Positions 63,605 through 64,000 of a stretch of 64,000 nt of DNA are shown here, piece by piece. The position numbers were made by a program, and so were the translations under genes. This DNA is from Paralithodes platypus. Its lineage: Eukaryota > Arthropoda > Malacostraca > Decapoda > Lithodidae. Within the stretch, counting starts at the first letter, position 1, and each line of letters starts with the position of its first letter. Location: the NCBI GenBank assembly GCA_032716605.1, contig CM064495.1:40536403-40600402 (forward strand). The letters are read 5' to 3'. A model generated the notes under the pieces. The model saw only the letters and a program-made list of their open reading frames with translations, was not told where the DNA came from and did not search any database.

Positions 63605-64000
63605 TGTTTGTTGTTGTTGCTGTTCCCCAAGCTGCCTGGCCGAACAGCCCCAAGGCCCCAAGCAAGGCCAAGGCCATAACCGAGTGCCCCCACAGAACCC
63701 TCCCTGCCTACCACAATAAAGCCTGGGTGACCGAAGCCACTCCATGGCGGGGAGCTGAGGAGGGCGCGGAAACGCCCGGGAAACCAAAGCCCCACCCAGG
63801 GCCCTGTGCCCCTCAGCAATTATGAAGAGAAAGTTGAGGGGCAAAGGAAAAATGTGACGCTTTGGCTTCCAATCTTGGTAGATTGGGAGGTCAATCCACG
63901 GAAGAGACGCCGCCACTCGAGATCTAGGAAGTATATAAGTAAAAGGAACAGTCAGAGTAAGCTATGGGTATGGTAGAGATCGCTCAGTTCTCACTCTGAT
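63605..64000 (-). mobile_element. Non-autonomous retroposon with (AAC)n tail, cut by window end
   Basis: It is the reverse-strand copy of 35045-35470: tail GTTGTTGTTGTTGCTGTTCC, then CAAGCTGCCTGGCCGAACAG, a body with GGGGCACAGGGCCCTGGGTG on the - strand, and the head CTGAGCGATCTCTACCATAC reaching the window edge. Confidence 0.8.

Noticed and set aside
1..64000. Bacterial-type features (CRISPR arrays, operons, Shine-Dalgarno sites)
   Set aside because: The split genes with GT-AG introns, SINEs and LINEs show a eukaryotic genome. The regular repeats are satellites, without the unique spacers of a CRISPR array.

Overview
This is a eukaryotic, intron-rich, AT-rich and very repeat-dense genomic window. 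Interspersed AACCT/TTAGG arrays (the arthropod telomere unit), GCCTAGGC-type motifs, many tRNA-derived SINEs, CR1/Jockey-type and other LINE fragments and long microsatellites fit an arthropod, most likely a malacostracan (decapod-type) crustacean. The species call is inference; the repeats and genes are read directly from the sequence.

Two host genes can be reconstructed exon by exon with consistent splice sites and phases. (1) On the + strand, 12262-27079, seven coding exons give a 284-residue trimeric intracellular cation (TRIC/TMEM38) channel of the ER/SR membrane. Its intron 1 is 9.8 kb and packed with repeats. Its last intron holds several decayed copies of the terminal coding exon. (2) On the - strand, 50438-43218, seven coding exons give a 371-residue type II membrane glucuronosyltransferase of family GT43 (B3GAT type) with the DDD metal-binding motif, expected to act in the Golgi on proteoglycan linker or related glycans. 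The two genes are convergent and separated by about 16 kb of repeats. Nothing suggests a shared pathway.

Layout: 1-4.6 kb, palindromic and AACCT-bearing repeats. 4.6-8.0 kb, a nearly intact non-LTR retrotransposon on the - strand with one frameshift and a poly(A) tail. 8.0-12.0 kb, a truncated piggyBac-like MITE, a ~132-bp minisatellite and a telomere-like array. 12.0-27.1 kb, the TRIC gene. 27-43 kb, SINEs, broken LINEs and foldback MITEs. 43.2-50.4 kb, the GT43 gene. 50.4-64 kb, an accessory-like block built from TTAA-flanked palindromic elements, microsatellites, a 2.2-kb pyrimidine-rich array, a 0.74-kb TAGGTAATA-type array and retroposon tails.

The most unusual signal is a set of short palindromic elements flanked by TTAA on both sides, in at least three families (called T, A and B here). 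A and B share a centre made of two successive hairpins and arms made of ~31-bp subrepeats. Some copies abut and share one TTAA. They look like non-autonomous, TTAA-targeting (piggyBac-like) elements. No transposase for them is visible in the window.
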